Assembly: GCF_026719745.1 (NCBI RefSeq)
Contig: NZ_JAPPRQ010000011.1
Coordinates: 206,879 to 270,878 of the forward strand
Direction of reading: 5' to 3'
From: Clostridium sp. ZS2-4
Lineage (GTDB): Bacteria > Bacillota > Clostridia > Clostridiales > Clostridiaceae
DNA: 64,000 bases
Shown here: positions 19,952-29,136 of the stretch, in pieces
Position numbering within the stretch: the stretch's first letter is position 1
Layout of the letters: every line of letters begins with the position of its first letter
Notes under the pieces: generated by a model
The model's input: only the letters and a program-made list of their open reading frames with translations
What the model was told of the DNA's origin: nothing
Database searches by the model: none
Position numbers and translations under genes: made by a program

Positions 19952-20617
19952 TTGAGTATAGCAGAGAATATTAGCAATATAGAAAATCAATTATCAGAAA
20001 ATGTTACCCTGATTTCTGTTTCAAAAACTAGAACCCTTGAAGAGTTAGAAGAAGCTTATATAGCTGGAGCAAGAGATTTTGGGGAAAATAAGGTTCAAGA
20101 ACTGGTGGAGAAAACGGAAGAATTTCATTCAGATGTCAGATGGCATTTGATTGGACACTTGCAGAGAAATAAAGTAAAGTACATTGTGGGAAAAGTTCAT
20201 TTAATTCATTCTTTGGACAGTATAAAACTCCTTGAAGAAATTGAAAGCAAATATGCTGCTCATGAGAAAATTGCTAATGTGCTGATTCAAATCAATATAG
20301 GAAGAGATCCTAACAAGTCAGGCGTTTTAGTAGAAGATTTAGAACAATTGATAAATGTTTGTGAGAAGTGCAATAATGTTAAAGTTAAAGGTCTTATGAC
20401 TATAATTCCAAAGGGAGATGAAGAGTGCAGCAGAAAATTATTTAAAAAAATGAAAAAAATTTATGATGATTTGGCTGGAAAACAGTATGATAACATTAAG
20501 ATGAAATACTTATCTATGGGAATGACTGGAGACTACAAGATAGCTGTTTCAGAGGGAGCAAATATGGTAAGAGTAGGCGAAGGTATATTTGGAAAGAGAG
20601 TATATAAAAATATTTAG
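19952..20617 (+). CDS. YggS family pyridoxal-phosphate homeostasis protein
   Basis: PLP-binding alanine-racemase-fold protein that maintains free PLP levels. Signature sequences: LISVSKTRTLEELEEAYIAGARDFGENKVQEL (the PLP lysine in SVSKT, residue about 24), WHLIGHLQRNKVKYI, IHSLDS, GLMTI and LSMGMTGDYKIAVSEGANMVRVGEGIFG. 221 residues, full length. TTG start at 19952 after AAGGGG. It heads the yggS-sepF-yggT-ylmH-divIVA block, conserved across Firmicutes and Actinobacteria. Confidence 0.95.
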   Translation: MSIAENISNIENQLSENVTLISVSKTRTLEELEEAYIAGARDFGENKVQELVEKTEEFHSDVRWHLIGHLQRNKVKYIVGKVHLIHSLDSIKLLEEIESKYAAHEKIANVLIQINIGRDPNKSGVLVEDLEQLINVCEKCNNVKVKGLMTIIPKGDEECSRKLFKKMKKIYDDLAGKQYDNIKMKYLSMGMTGDYKIAVSEGANMVRVGEGIFGKRVYKNI

Positions 20618-20629
20618 GAGGGGTATAAT

Positions 20630-21091
20630 ATGTCAGGAAAGGTAATGAATAAATTAATGGGTTTTTTAGGATTAGAGGATGAGGTTGATGAAATAGAAGA
20701 ATTCGAAGATGAAATTGCATCAGATGAAGAACAGCCAATTGATAATATTTTTAATTCTTCAAAACATAAAATGCAAAATAATAAGGTTGTAAGTATTCAT
20801 GCTGCAACTAGTGCAAAAATTGTAATAGTTAAGCCTTCTAACTATGATGAAGCTATAGAGATGTGTGACAATCTAAAAAATAGAAAGATTGTAGTAATGA
20901 ATATGACTACGTTAGAATCAAAAGTGGCTCAAAGGCTTTTAGACTTTATGGCTGGAGCTAGTTATGCGCTTGCCGGTTCTCTTGAAGAAATTGAGAAAGG
21001 GGTATATATTCTTTCGCCATCAAATGTTGAAATATCCAATGAATTGAAAGATGAATTGAGTAGTAAGGGACTAATAAATTGGAGTAAATAA
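20630..21091 (+). CDS. sepF: Cell division protein SepF
   Basis: FtsZ-bundling membrane anchor of the Z ring. N-terminal amphipathic helix ([14 protein letters not shown]) for membrane binding, acidic linker (residues about 15-45), then the SepF core: [30 protein letters not shown] and [36 protein letters not shown]. 153 residues, normal. AGGAGG 8 nt upstream. Part of the yggS to divIVA block. Confidence 0.97.
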   Translation: MSGKVMNKLMGFLGLEDEVDEIEEFEDEIASDEEQPIDNIFNSSKHKMQNNKVVSIHAATSAKIVIVKPSNYDEAIEMCDNLKNRKIVVMNMTTLESKVAQRLLDFMAGASYALAGSLEEIEKGVYILSPSNVEISNELKDELSSKGLINWSK

Positions 21092-21105
21092 GACAGGAGG
21101 GTAAA

Positions 21106-21375
21106 ATGATATTCATTCTTAGAAATGCTTTTAACTTGTTGTTTGAATTGTTAGAAATTTTAATTTTAATTGATGTGGTTCTTTCATGGGTTTATAGAGG
21201 AAGAAATTCAATAACTGAAGTAATACATATATTTACTGAACCTTTTTTAGCTCCAGGAAGAAAAGTGCAAGAAAAGTTTATTCAAGGACTTCCAGTAGAT
21301 TTATCTCCTATATTTGGGTTGTTTTTTATCAAGATATTACGAACTGTTGTTAATGCAATTTTGGGGATATTATAA
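21106..21375 (+). CDS. YggT family membrane protein
   Basis: 89-residue protein with two hydrophobic segments (FNLLFELLEILILIDVVLSWV and LSPIFGLFFIKILRTVVNAILGIL) around the conserved PFLAPGRK motif region. YggT proteins occur beside sepF throughout Gram-positives and have a loosely defined role in ion homeostasis or envelope assembly. GGAGGG ribosome-binding site; the next gene begins 3 nt after its stop. Confidence 0.92.
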   Translation: MIFILRNAFNLLFELLEILILIDVVLSWVYRGRNSITEVIHIFTEPFLAPGRKVQEKFIQGLPVDLSPIFGLFFIKILRTVVNAILGIL

Positions 21376-21378
21376 ATT

Positions 21379-22161
21379 ATGAACAAAAAGGAGTTTTTAG
21401 CCAGCGTGCCGTATGAAGATAAAGTAGTTTTATCAAGTATTTATGATAAAATTACACTTTGTACAAGGATTAAAAAATCTTTATATTTGAATGAGTTTTA
21501 TCCACCAAGTATATGGAAACCACTAAAAAATATAAATAATCTATTGGATTGTAACATAAGTAATTTTGGCATATTTGAAGAAAGTGACAGAAGAGCTATT
21601 TCAATTTTAGTTGAAGATGAGATTGAAGATTTAAATGAATATCCCATAGAATTAATAAGAATTAATAACAAGTCATCTTTTTCAAATTTAGTTCATTCAG
21701 ATTTTTTGGGAGCTTTAATGTCATTGGGAATCAAGAGAGAAAAATTCGGAGACTTAATTGTTGAAAATCAGAGTTGCTATGTTCCCGTTTGCAGTGAAAT
21801 TTCACACTATGTAAAAGAAAATCTAATTAAGATTGGAAAATCTCCATGTATTGTTGATATACTTGATATTAATGAAAGTATAATTCCTCAATATAAATTT
21901 GAAGAGAAAGATATAATTGCTACCTCAATGAGAGCTGACTGTGTCATTTCAGCCTTATGCAATATATCAAGGAGTGCTTGCGTTGATATAATCAATAAAG
22001 GGAAAGTGCTTGTAGATTATCAAAAAATAAATAATAAAGATTATTGTATTAATGAAGAAGCAATTATTACTGTAAGAGGATATGGAAAATTTAGAGTTTT
22101 AGAAAAAATGGGAAAGACAAAAAGAGAAAGATGCAAAATAAAGGTAAAAAAATACATATGA
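21379..22161 (+). CDS. YlmH family RNA-binding protein (S4 domain)
   Basis: 260-residue protein of the YlmH group encoded between sepF/yggT and divIVA. Central YlmH domain with DFLGALMSLGIKREKFGDLIV; C-terminal S4 RNA-binding domain, about 180-245, with MRADCVISALCNISRSACVDIINKGKVLVDY and RGYGKFRV. YlmH has been linked to ribosome quality control (a role overlapping RqcH in Bacillus) and to division. Interestingly, rqcH is also in this window at 27276. Function from family, not shown by this sequence. Confidence 0.92.
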   Translation: MNKKEFLASVPYEDKVVLSSIYDKITLCTRIKKSLYLNEFYPPSIWKPLKNINNLLDCNISNFGIFEESDRRAISILVEDEIEDLNEYPIELIRINNKSSFSNLVHSDFLGALMSLGIKREKFGDLIVENQSCYVPVCSEISHYVKENLIKIGKSPCIVDILDINESIIPQYKFEEKDIIATSMRADCVISALCNISRSACVDIINKGKVLVDYQKINNKDYCINEEAIITVRGYGKFRVLEKMGKTKRERCKIKVKKYI

Positions 22162-22177
22162 GCATGGGGTGGTTAAG

Positions 22178-22783
22178 GTGATAATTACATCAATGGACAT
22201 AAATAATAAGGAATTTAAAAAGTCCCTAAGAGGTTACGATTGTGATGAAGTTGATGAATTCTTAGATAAGCTTGGAGAAGATTATGAGACTTTATATAAA
22301 GAAAATTCATTTTTAAAAGAAAAACTAGAGTTGATGGAAGAAAAGATAAATCATTATTCAAAAATAGAGACAACAATTCAAAACACCTTGTTGTTGGCAC
22401 AAAATGCAGCAGAACAAGCAAGAGAAACTGCTCAAAATGAAGCAGAGTTAATTGTAAAAAAAGCAAATGATTCTGCTCAAAACATAATCAATAAAGCACA
22501 TAATGATGTGGTAAAGATTAATGAAGATTATGATAATTTAAAACAAGAGTTTTTAAAATTTAGAGCTAAATTTAAAAATTTTATGAAGGCACAAATAGAT
22601 ACTTTTAACAGCCTGGAAAATGATTTTATTAAAAATTATAATGTAGGAAATGCTGTAGAGACTGCAGAGGTATCTGACATTCCTGTTAAAGCTAAAGAAA
22701 TTGTAGAGGAACCATCTAGTATAACAGAGTATCCTGATGATGATTTAGATTTAATTAAAAGTTTTTTTGCTAAAGAGGATTAG
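22178..22783 (+). CDS. divIVA: DivIVA family pole/septum protein
   Basis: Coiled-coil scaffold that recognises negatively curved membrane at septa and poles. The N-terminal lipid-binding domain reads ITSMDINNKEFKKSLRGYDCDEVDEFLDKL, the usual DivIVA opening; coiled coils span about 30-75 and 85-145; the C-terminal 50 residues are acidic. I choose the GTG at 22178, 5 nt after GGGGTGG, over the in-frame GTG at 22169, giving 201 residues. Last gene of the division block; followed by a clear terminator. Confidence 0.95.
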   Translation: MIITSMDINNKEFKKSLRGYDCDEVDEFLDKLGEDYETLYKENSFLKEKLELMEEKINHYSKIETTIQNTLLLAQNAAEQARETAQNEAELIVKKANDSAQNIINKAHNDVVKINEDYDNLKQEFLKFRAKFKNFMKAQIDTFNSLENDFIKNYNVGNAVETAEVSDIPVKAKEIVEEPSSITEYPDDDLDLIKSFFAKED

Positions 22784-22788
22784 TATAT

Positions 22789-22820
22789 ATCTCACTCAAA
22801 GAGTGAGATTTTCTTGTTTT
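22789..22820 (+). terminator. Intrinsic terminator after divIVA
   Basis: A 9-bp perfect stem ATCTCACTC/GAGTGAGAT with a 3-nt AAA loop, followed by TTTCTTGTTTT. Confidence 0.85.
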
Positions 22821-22838
22821 ACGTAAATTTTAGCATTA

Positions 22839-22867
22839 TTGACAATGAAAAATTATTACTGTATGCT
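22839..22867 (+). promoter_or_regulatory. Sigma-A promoter of mtnN-aroF
   Basis: Consensus TTGACA (22839-22844), 17-nt spacer, TATGCT (22862-22867). The -10 lies entirely inside the left arm of a 40-nt perfect palindrome, suggesting operator control. Confidence 0.75.
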
Positions 22868-22890
22868 TATATAAGCATACAGTAATAATT
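22851..22890. repeat. Perfect 40-nt palindrome overlapping the mtnN promoter
   Basis: AATTATTACTGTATGCTTAT is followed directly by its exact reverse complement. It covers the -10 element and likely start site, and ends 31 nt before the mtnN ATG. It could be a dimeric repressor operator, or a 5' hairpin in the mRNA. Confidence 0.85.
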
Positions 22891-22921
22891 TGATAAATTT
22901 TATTTTGGAAGGAGAATAAAT

Positions 22922-23614
22922 ATGGCAGTTGGAATTATTGGAGCAATGGATGAAGAAATAGAAATCTTATTAAAAAATATAAATTTAAGTAAAAGAGAAA
23001 CTAAGGCAAGAATGGAATTTAATATAGGCACAATATGGGGTAAAGAAGTTATAGTAGTAAGAAGCGGTATTGGAAAGGTTAATGCTGCAGTGTGTACTCA
23101 AATTTTAATAGATGATTATAATGCAGAAAAAATAATCAATGTTGGTGTAGCTGGAGGAATTGGTGAAAACATTTATCCAGGAGATGTTATAATAGCTAAT
23201 ACTTTAGTACAGCATGATGTGGATACATCCGTTTTTGGAGATAAACTTGGACAAATACCAAGATTGGAAACTTTTGATTTTAAATGTGATGAAAAATTAG
23301 TAAAACTTGCAAAAGATGCTTGTGAGAAAAATACTAAATATAATAGTTTTGTGGGTAGAATAGTATCAGGGGATCAATTTATTGCAAGTTTAGAGAAGAT
23401 AAATTGGTTAAAGGAGGAATTTGAAGCTATAGGTTGTGAAATGGAAGGCGGCAGCATAGCTCAAGTATGTTATTTGAATAATATTCCTTTTGTCATAATA
23501 AGATCAATTTCTGATAATGCCAGTAATGGTGCTCATATTGATTATGAAAAATTCATACCTATTGCTGTTGAAAATTCAACAAATATATTAAAAAGTATGA
23601 TAGAGGCTATGTAG
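22922..23614 (+). CDS. mtnN: 5'-methylthioadenosine/S-adenosylhomocysteine nucleosidase
   Basis: Splits MTA and SAH to adenine and the thioribose, recycling by-products of SAM use. MAVGIIGAMDEEIEIL opening, GIGKVNAA, GVAGGI, VSGDQFIAS, and EMEGGSIAQVCYLNNIPFVIIRSISDNA with the purine-binding and catalytic Asp near the end are all characteristic. 230 residues, full length. AGGAGAATAAATATG start. Expressed from the palindrome-bearing promoter with aroF 11 nt downstream. Confidence 0.97.
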   Translation: MAVGIIGAMDEEIEILLKNINLSKRETKARMEFNIGTIWGKEVIVVRSGIGKVNAAVCTQILIDDYNAEKIINVGVAGGIGENIYPGDVIIANTLVQHDVDTSVFGDKLGQIPRLETFDFKCDEKLVKLAKDACEKNTKYNSFVGRIVSGDQFIASLEKINWLKEEFEAIGCEMEGGSIAQVCYLNNIPFVIIRSISDNASNGAHIDYEKFIPIAVENSTNILKSMIEAM

Positions 23615-23625
23615 GTGATATATAT

Positions 23626-24429
23626 ATGGAAAAATTACTTGTGGACAAAGAAGCGGGTGAGTCAATAAAAATAAAAGTAAAAGATATAGTTATAGGTGGA
23701 AAAGAAAAAGTGATTATATCTGGTCCCTGCGCAGTAGAAAGTTACGAAATTTTACTTTCAATTGCCAGAAAATTAAAAGAAGCTGGTGTGCACATATTAA
23801 GAGGCGGTGCATATAAGCCTAGAACTTCTCCTTATAGCTTTCAAGGACTTCAAGAAGAAGGACTTAAGATAATAAGTGAAGTTGGGAAAAAAGTAGATTT
23901 GCCTGTTATTACGGAAATAATGGATACTAGAGATGTAGAAAAAGCGCTTGATTATACTGATATTATTCAAATTGGTTCCAGAAATATGTATAATTACAGT
24001 CTTTTAAAAGAAGTTGGTAAAACAAACGCACCTGTATTGTTAAAGAGAGGTATGAGTGCTACTATGGAAGAATGGTTAAATGCAGCTGAATATATAATGG
24101 CAGAGGGAAACTTAAATATTATATTATGTGAAAGAGGAATAAGAACCTTTGAAACTTATACAAGAAATACTTTGGATTTAAATTCAGTTGCAGCTGTTAA
24201 ACAAAAATACAGACTTCCTGTTATCGTTGATCCAAGTCACGGTACAGGACTTTCTGAATTGGTTTCTCAAATGTCACTGGCGGCTATTTGTGCAGGGGCA
24301 GATGGACTTGAAATTGAAAGTCACATAAATCCTGAGAAAGCTATATCGGATGCACGACAAACCATATCAATTCCTGAGTTGGTTAGTATAATGAGGAGTG
24401 TAGAAAAATTCACCATGTATTTTTGTTAA
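23626..24429 (+). CDS. aroF: 3-deoxy-7-phosphoheptulonate synthase (DAHP synthase, type I-beta)
   Basis: Condenses phosphoenolpyruvate with erythrose-4-phosphate, first step of aromatic amino acid synthesis. Signatures: IISGPCAVES, LRGGAYKPRTSPYSFQGL, ITEIMDTRDVE, IQIGSRNMYNY, LLKRGMSAT, and PVIVDPSHGTG. At 267 residues it is the bare catalytic barrel; the ferredoxin-like or chorismate-mutase regulatory extension that confers feedback control in relatives is missing. KDO8P synthase is related, but GSRNMYNY favours DAHP. Second gene of the mtnN unit. Confidence 0.93.
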   Translation: MEKLLVDKEAGESIKIKVKDIVIGGKEKVIISGPCAVESYEILLSIARKLKEAGVHILRGGAYKPRTSPYSFQGLQEEGLKIISEVGKKVDLPVITEIMDTRDVEKALDYTDIIQIGSRNMYNYSLLKEVGKTNAPVLLKRGMSATMEEWLNAAEYIMAEGNLNIILCERGIRTFETYTRNTLDLNSVAAVKQKYRLPVIVDPSHGTGLSELVSQMSLAAICAGADGLEIESHINPEKAISDARQTISIPELVSIMRSVEKFTMYFC

Positions 24430-24533
24430 ATATTTTTTAAGTGTAATAAAAAAGTTATCTTTAGAAAAAATAAATAATAGACTTATAATATTTCAGAAAA
24501 AGAAATTATCTGAGTGCAAAGGAGTTGTTATTT

Positions 24534-25157
24534 ATGGATAAAGATAAGTTGCATCATTACAAGAACAGACTTTTTCAAGAAAAGAAAAAAGTAGAAGATA
24601 TATTAAATCAAATGAAACAAAATGAGGTAATAGATTCAAATAGCGAGATGTCTCAAGAATTGTCTTTTTATGATAATCATCCCTCAGATACTGCAACAGA
24701 ATTATTTGATAAAGAAAAAGGAATTGCATTAAAGAAAAATGAAATGGATATTTTGAATCAAATTGATTTAGCTATAAGGAATATTGATAATGATACTTAT
24801 GGAAAATGTAATAGGTGTGGTAAAGATATTTCAGAACAGCGATTAAATTTTATTCCTTATACACAATATTGTATAGAATGTAAAAAAGAATTAAACAGTT
24901 CTGTAATTGATGATATTTATAATAGACCAGTTGAAGAAGAAGCTTTGGGAAGGACTTTTGGATATGGATACACTGACTATAAAAGGAATATAGAGTTTGA
25001 TGCTGAAGATAGTTATCAAGCGGTTGAAAATTTCAATAAAATGAGAAAAGTATATGATTATGGTGACTATGAATATGAAGATGAAGATGATATTGGTTAT
25101 GTTGAAGATGTAGAAAAGATAAGCAATGACCAATACAAACAGCAGTTACCAGATTGA
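24534..25157 (+). CDS. DksA/TraR C4 zinc-finger protein, YteA type
   Basis: 207 residues. N-terminal coiled coil (KNRLFQEKKKVEDILNQMKQN), the conserved FYDNHPSDTATELFDKEKG, and a C4 zinc finger CNRCGKDI...YCIECKKE at about 88-112 in YteA-type order. C-terminal third is acidic and aromatic (YDYGDYEYEDEDD). In Bacillus yteA-like genes are tied to sporulation. I use the ATG at 24534, 9 nt after AAAGGAG, not the upstream TTG at 24525. A heptamer array begins at the base after its stop codon. Confidence 0.88.
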   Translation: MDKDKLHHYKNRLFQEKKKVEDILNQMKQNEVIDSNSEMSQELSFYDNHPSDTATELFDKEKGIALKKNEMDILNQIDLAIRNIDNDTYGKCNRCGKDISEQRLNFIPYTQYCIECKKELNSSVIDDIYNRPVEEEALGRTFGYGYTDYKRNIEFDAEDSYQAVENFNKMRKVYDYGDYEYEDEDDIGYVEDVEKISNDQYKQQLPD

Positions 25158-25253
25158 TTAATAGTTAATAGTTAATAGTTAATAGTTAATAGTTAATAGT
25201 TAATAGTTAATAGCTAGGGAAAATAATCTAAGAGCTTTGCTATTAACTATTAA
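25158..25253. repeat. Eight-copy TTAATAG heptamer array with two inverted copies
   Basis: Eight perfect tandem copies of TTAATAG fill 25158-25213, starting directly after a TGA stop. After 26 nt, CTATTAACTATTAA at 25240-25253 is the exact inverse of two units. The transcript could form a hairpin; there is no T tract. Period equals that of the AGTNNCC arrays at 991-1177 and 29042-29069. Confidence 0.92.
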
Positions 25254-25289
25254 TTGTGAGTTATAAACTGAATTAATGGGGGGAAGATT

Positions 25290-25736
25290 ATGGAATTCCT
25301 TATTATTATTATAGGGATTTTTCTTGATAGAATTACAAAGAATTGGGCTTTAAATACCCTTAAAACTGGAAGAGATATTCAAGTAGTTGAGAATTATTTT
25401 ACTTTTCAATATCTGGAAAATAAAGGAGCTGCTTTTGGGGTATTTCAAGGTAAAATAGTATTGTTAACCATAATAACTTTAGCCGTTTTGATAGGGATGA
25501 TAGTTTATTTATACAAATATAAGCCTGAATCTAAAGCTTACAAAGTAAGCTTTGCTTTGATTATCGGTGGGGCAGTAGGAAATTTGTACGATAGAATTAT
25601 ACATAAATATGTAATTGATTTTATAATGCTACACTACAAAGATTTGTATTATTTTCCAACGTTTAATATAGCAGACATATTAGTTGTAGTTGGAACATTT
25701 ATTTTATCTATTTGTATACTAAAGGAAGGCGAATAA
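25290..25736 (+). CDS. lspA: Signal peptidase II (lipoprotein signal peptidase)
   Basis: Membrane aspartyl protease that cleaves the signal peptide of prolipoproteins. 148 residues, four helices, with DRITKNWA near the start, the conserved ENKGAAFGVFQ, GGAVGNLYDRI with first catalytic Asp, and the second Asp in FNIADI. Start ATG after GGGGG. Its stop overlaps the ATG of the next gene by one base (TAATG), so translation is coupled, as in most Firmicutes. Confidence 0.97.
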   Translation: MEFLIIIIGIFLDRITKNWALNTLKTGRDIQVVENYFTFQYLENKGAAFGVFQGKIVLLTIITLAVLIGMIVYLYKYKPESKAYKVSFALIIGGAVGNLYDRIIHKYVIDFIMLHYKDLYYFPTFNIADILVVVGTFILSICILKEGE

Positions 25737-26650
25737 TGGAGTTAAAAAAATTTATTATAGACGAGAATTCAGTAAATTGTAGGTTGGATGTATATTTGTC
25801 ACAAGAATTTGAAGATAAATCTAGGTCTTATATACAAAAGCTTGTTGATGAAGGAAATGTAACAGTAAACGATAAAAATAAAAAATCCAATTATAAATTA
25901 AAAATTAATGATAAAATAACAATGAATCTTCCTGAACTTGAAGAATTGGTTATACAGCCTGAGAATATAGAGTTAGATGTATTATATGAGGATATTGATT
26001 TAATAGTTATAAACAAGCCTCAAGGAATGGTAGTACATCCTGCACCTGGAAACTATACAGGGACTCTTGTAAATGCACTGGTATACCACTGTAAAGATTT
26101 ATCGGGAATAAATGGAGTTGCAAGACCTGGGATTGTTCATAGAATAGATAAAGACACTTCGGGAATTTTAGTCATAGCAAAAAATGATAATGCTCATAAA
26201 AAATTAGCTGAGCAACTGAAAGAGCATTCTATGAAGAGAGAATATGTTGCTCTTGTTGAAGGGATAATTAAAGAGGAAAGTGGAATGATTGATAAGCCTT
26301 TGGGTAGACATCCTAAGGAAAGAATAAAGATGGCCATTGTAAATGACGGAAAAAGAGCTGTAACACATTATGAAGTTATAGAGAGGTTTGAAAAAAATAC
26401 TTTAGTTAAATGTGCTCTTGAAACAGGAAGGACTCACCAGATAAGAGTGCATATGTCATATATTGGACATCCTTTAGTTGGAGATCCGGTTTACGGATAT
26501 AAAAAACAGAAATTTAATTTAAATGGGCAAATGTTGCATGCAAAAAAACTAGGATTTATACATCCTTCTACTGAAAAGTACATGGAATTTGAATCAGAAA
26601 TTCCTGATTATTTTATTGATGTACTTAAAAAATTAAGAAGTGATTGTTAG
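25736..26650 (+). CDS. RluD-family 23S rRNA pseudouridine synthase
   Basis: Isomerises uridine in RNA, probably in 23S rRNA. N-terminal S4 domain (residues about 14-70: RLDVYLSQEFEDKSRSYIQKLVDEGNV), catalytic domain with INKPQGMVVHPAPGN, the motif HRIDKDTSGILVIAKND bearing the catalytic Asp, and ALETGRTHQIRVHMSYIGHPLVGDPVYG. 304 residues from the ATG that overlaps the lspA stop; a longer in-frame start at 25712 lies within lspA and lacks a ribosome-binding site. Confidence 0.95.
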   Translation: MELKKFIIDENSVNCRLDVYLSQEFEDKSRSYIQKLVDEGNVTVNDKNKKSNYKLKINDKITMNLPELEELVIQPENIELDVLYEDIDLIVINKPQGMVVHPAPGNYTGTLVNALVYHCKDLSGINGVARPGIVHRIDKDTSGILVIAKNDNAHKKLAEQLKEHSMKREYVALVEGIIKEESGMIDKPLGRHPKERIKMAIVNDGKRAVTHYEVIERFEKNTLVKCALETGRTHQIRVHMSYIGHPLVGDPVYGYKKQKFNLNGQMLHAKKLGFIHPSTEKYMEFESEIPDYFIDVLKKLRSDC

Positions 26651-27214
<564 letters not shown>

Positions 27215-27237
27215 TACATAAAATTTGTTTATAAATA

Positions 27238-27269
27238 AAAAATCCTCTTAAAAAATTAAGAGGATTTTT
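27238..27269. terminator. Bidirectional terminator between pyrR and rqcH
   Basis: A 13-bp perfect stem AAAAATCCTCTTA with its inverse around a 6-nt loop, A-rich on one side and T-rich on the other, between convergent genes. Confidence 0.88.
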
Positions 27270-27275
27270 TATTTG

Positions 27276-29006
27276 TTATTTATCTTTAATTTGTTTTAAT
27301 TTAGGTTCTTCTGGCGTCATATAAAGGGTTTGATTGGTATAATATATTACCATACCTGGTTTTGATCCACTTGGTTTCCTTACATTTTTTACTTCTGTAA
27401 AGTCGACAGGAACTTTAGATGAATGTTGGGCTTTACTGTAATAAGCAGCTAAGTTTGCAGCTTCCATCAAGGTTGTTTCAGGAACTTCATCCGAAGTTCT
27501 GATTATGACATGAGAGCCAGGAATTTCTTTTGTATGAAGCCATATATCATGTTTGTTTGCAAACTTTAAAGTTAAATAATCATTTTGAATATTGTTTTTA
27601 CCAACATAAATATCAAATCCATCACTAGATATGAAATGTGAAGGCTTTGAAGGTTTTGATTTATTAGCTTTATGTGATCTTTTAAATTTAATATAATGGG
27701 TATCTATGAGTTCCCTTTTAATTTCCTCAATTTCTTCATAGCTGCTAGCATTTTTTATATTTGTCAATACAGAATACAGGTAATTTAATTCGTCCATATT
27801 CTGCTTTAGTTGTTCATGAGCTGCTTCTTCTGATTTCTTAAGTTTATTATATTTTTTGTAATATGTTTGAACATTTTGTGAAGGAGTTTTGTATTCATCA
27901 AGTTTAATTTTAATATTTTCTCCCTTATCACTATAATAATTAAAAACTTCTATTTCCTTCAAGCCTTTTTCTAAAGCGTATATATTAGCTGTGATAAGTT
28001 CACCATAAAGTTTAAAAGTTTCTTTATTGTCACATTCTTTTAAAGTTTTATTTAATATCTTTTCTTTTTTTATACATCTGTTTATATTATTAGTAACTAT
28101 TTTTTGCAGATCAGAACTTTTTGCTTTTAATCTATCGAGTTTATCCTTAGTATAATAGAAGTTTTCAAGTAATAGCGAAGGAGACTCATAAGAAATTTTT
28201 GAATACTCATCTAGGCTTTTTAAGTCTAGACAGTAAAAATCTATTAATGATGTATCATTTTTATATGAAAAATACTCAAATTCTTTTGCTGTTATTTTAT
28301 TAAAGAAGTTTTTACAATAATTTAATATGTGGTCTAATGAAATTGTATTATCTAAATTTAGATTAAATGCTAATTCTTTGGATAGAGTCTTGCTTATTCC
28401 TGTAAAGAGCATAAGGAACATATTATCATTTAATTCTATATTATTTTCCTTGACATATTTTTCAGCTTCTTCGCTGATAAAGTCAAACGGATTTAATTTA
28501 TTTGAGCTTGGAGGATAGATATATTTAATTCCAGGCAAAGTACTTCTATAACTATTCACATCTGGAGTAATATGCTTTATACTGTCCATTATTACTCCAT
28601 CTCGTTCACGTACTAAGGTTATATTGCTGTGTCTACCCATTATCTCAATTATTAAAGAGTATATGCTGTCAAATCCTAATTCATCTCTGCTTTCAAAGTC
28701 AATTACTACTATTCTGTCATTATCTATTTGCTTAATATCTAAAATTTTTGCATTGCTTAAATATTTTCTAAGTACCATGCAAAACATTGGAGCTTTTATT
28801 GGATTAGGTTTGTTGAATTCTGTCAAGTGTATTCTTGAAAAGTTTGAACTTGCACTAATAAGAAGCTTAGTATGGTTTCTTCCTTGGCGAATGTTTAAGA
28901 TTATCTCATCCTTTTCAGGTTGATTTACTTTGTCTACTTTTCCGTTTATGATAGTATTTCTTAATTGGTGTATAATGCTATGTAAAAATATTCCGTCTAA
29001 TGCCAT
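27276..29006 (-). CDS. rqcH: RqcH / NFACT-family ribosome quality control protein (FbpA-like)
   Basis: Binds stalled 50S-peptidyl-tRNA and adds C-terminal alanine tails, marking products for degradation. 576 residues. NFACT-N with RIVVIDFESRDELGFDSIYSLIIEIMGRHSNITLV; central coiled coil about 280-440; NFACT-R domain with DIWLHTKEIPGSHVIIRT and VKNVRKPSGSKPGMVIY. Older annotations call this fibronectin-binding protein. Single gene on the minus strand, convergent with pyrR; AGGATG start context. YlmH, linked to the same pathway, is encoded at 21379. Confidence 0.94.
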   Translation of the reverse strand: MALDGIFLHSIIHQLRNTIINGKVDKVNQPEKDEIILNIRQGRNHTKLLISASSNFSRIHLTEFNKPNPIKAPMFCMVLRKYLSNAKILDIKQIDNDRIVVIDFESRDELGFDSIYSLIIEIMGRHSNITLVRERDGVIMDSIKHITPDVNSYRSTLPGIKYIYPPSSNKLNPFDFISEEAEKYVKENNIELNDNMFLMLFTGISKTLSKELAFNLNLDNTISLDHILNYCKNFFNKITAKEFEYFSYKNDTSLIDFYCLDLKSLDEYSKISYESPSLLLENFYYTKDKLDRLKAKSSDLQKIVTNNINRCIKKEKILNKTLKECDNKETFKLYGELITANIYALEKGLKEIEVFNYYSDKGENIKIKLDEYKTPSQNVQTYYKKYNKLKKSEEAAHEQLKQNMDELNYLYSVLTNIKNASSYEEIEEIKRELIDTHYIKFKRSHKANKSKPSKPSHFISSDGFDIYVGKNNIQNDYLTLKFANKHDIWLHTKEIPGSHVIIRTSDEVPETTLMEAANLAAYYSKAQHSSKVPVDFTEVKNVRKPSGSKPGMVIYYTNQTLYMTPEEPKLKQIKDK

Positions 29007-29041
29007 ATTATCATCCTTTCTTAAATAAGTAACTGATTTTT

Positions 29042-29069
29042 AGTAACCAGTAACCAGTAGCCAGTAACC
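29042..29069. repeat. Four-copy AGTAACC heptamer array
   Basis: AGTAACC, AGTAACC, AGTAGCC, AGTAACC in tandem, in the 200-bp gap between divergent rqcH and dapF. Same unit and period as the arrays at 991-1177. It lies about 35 bp upstream of the rqcH start codon. Confidence 0.85.
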
Positions 29070-29136
29070 TCTAATTGGATACCTTTATAGTATAGTATTT
29101 ACAAGGAGAATAATCAATAATAATAGGAGACCTTAG

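Noticed and set aside
25158..25213. Tandem heptamers considered as a CRISPR array
   Set aside because: Units are 7 bp with no spacers, so they cannot be CRISPR repeats.
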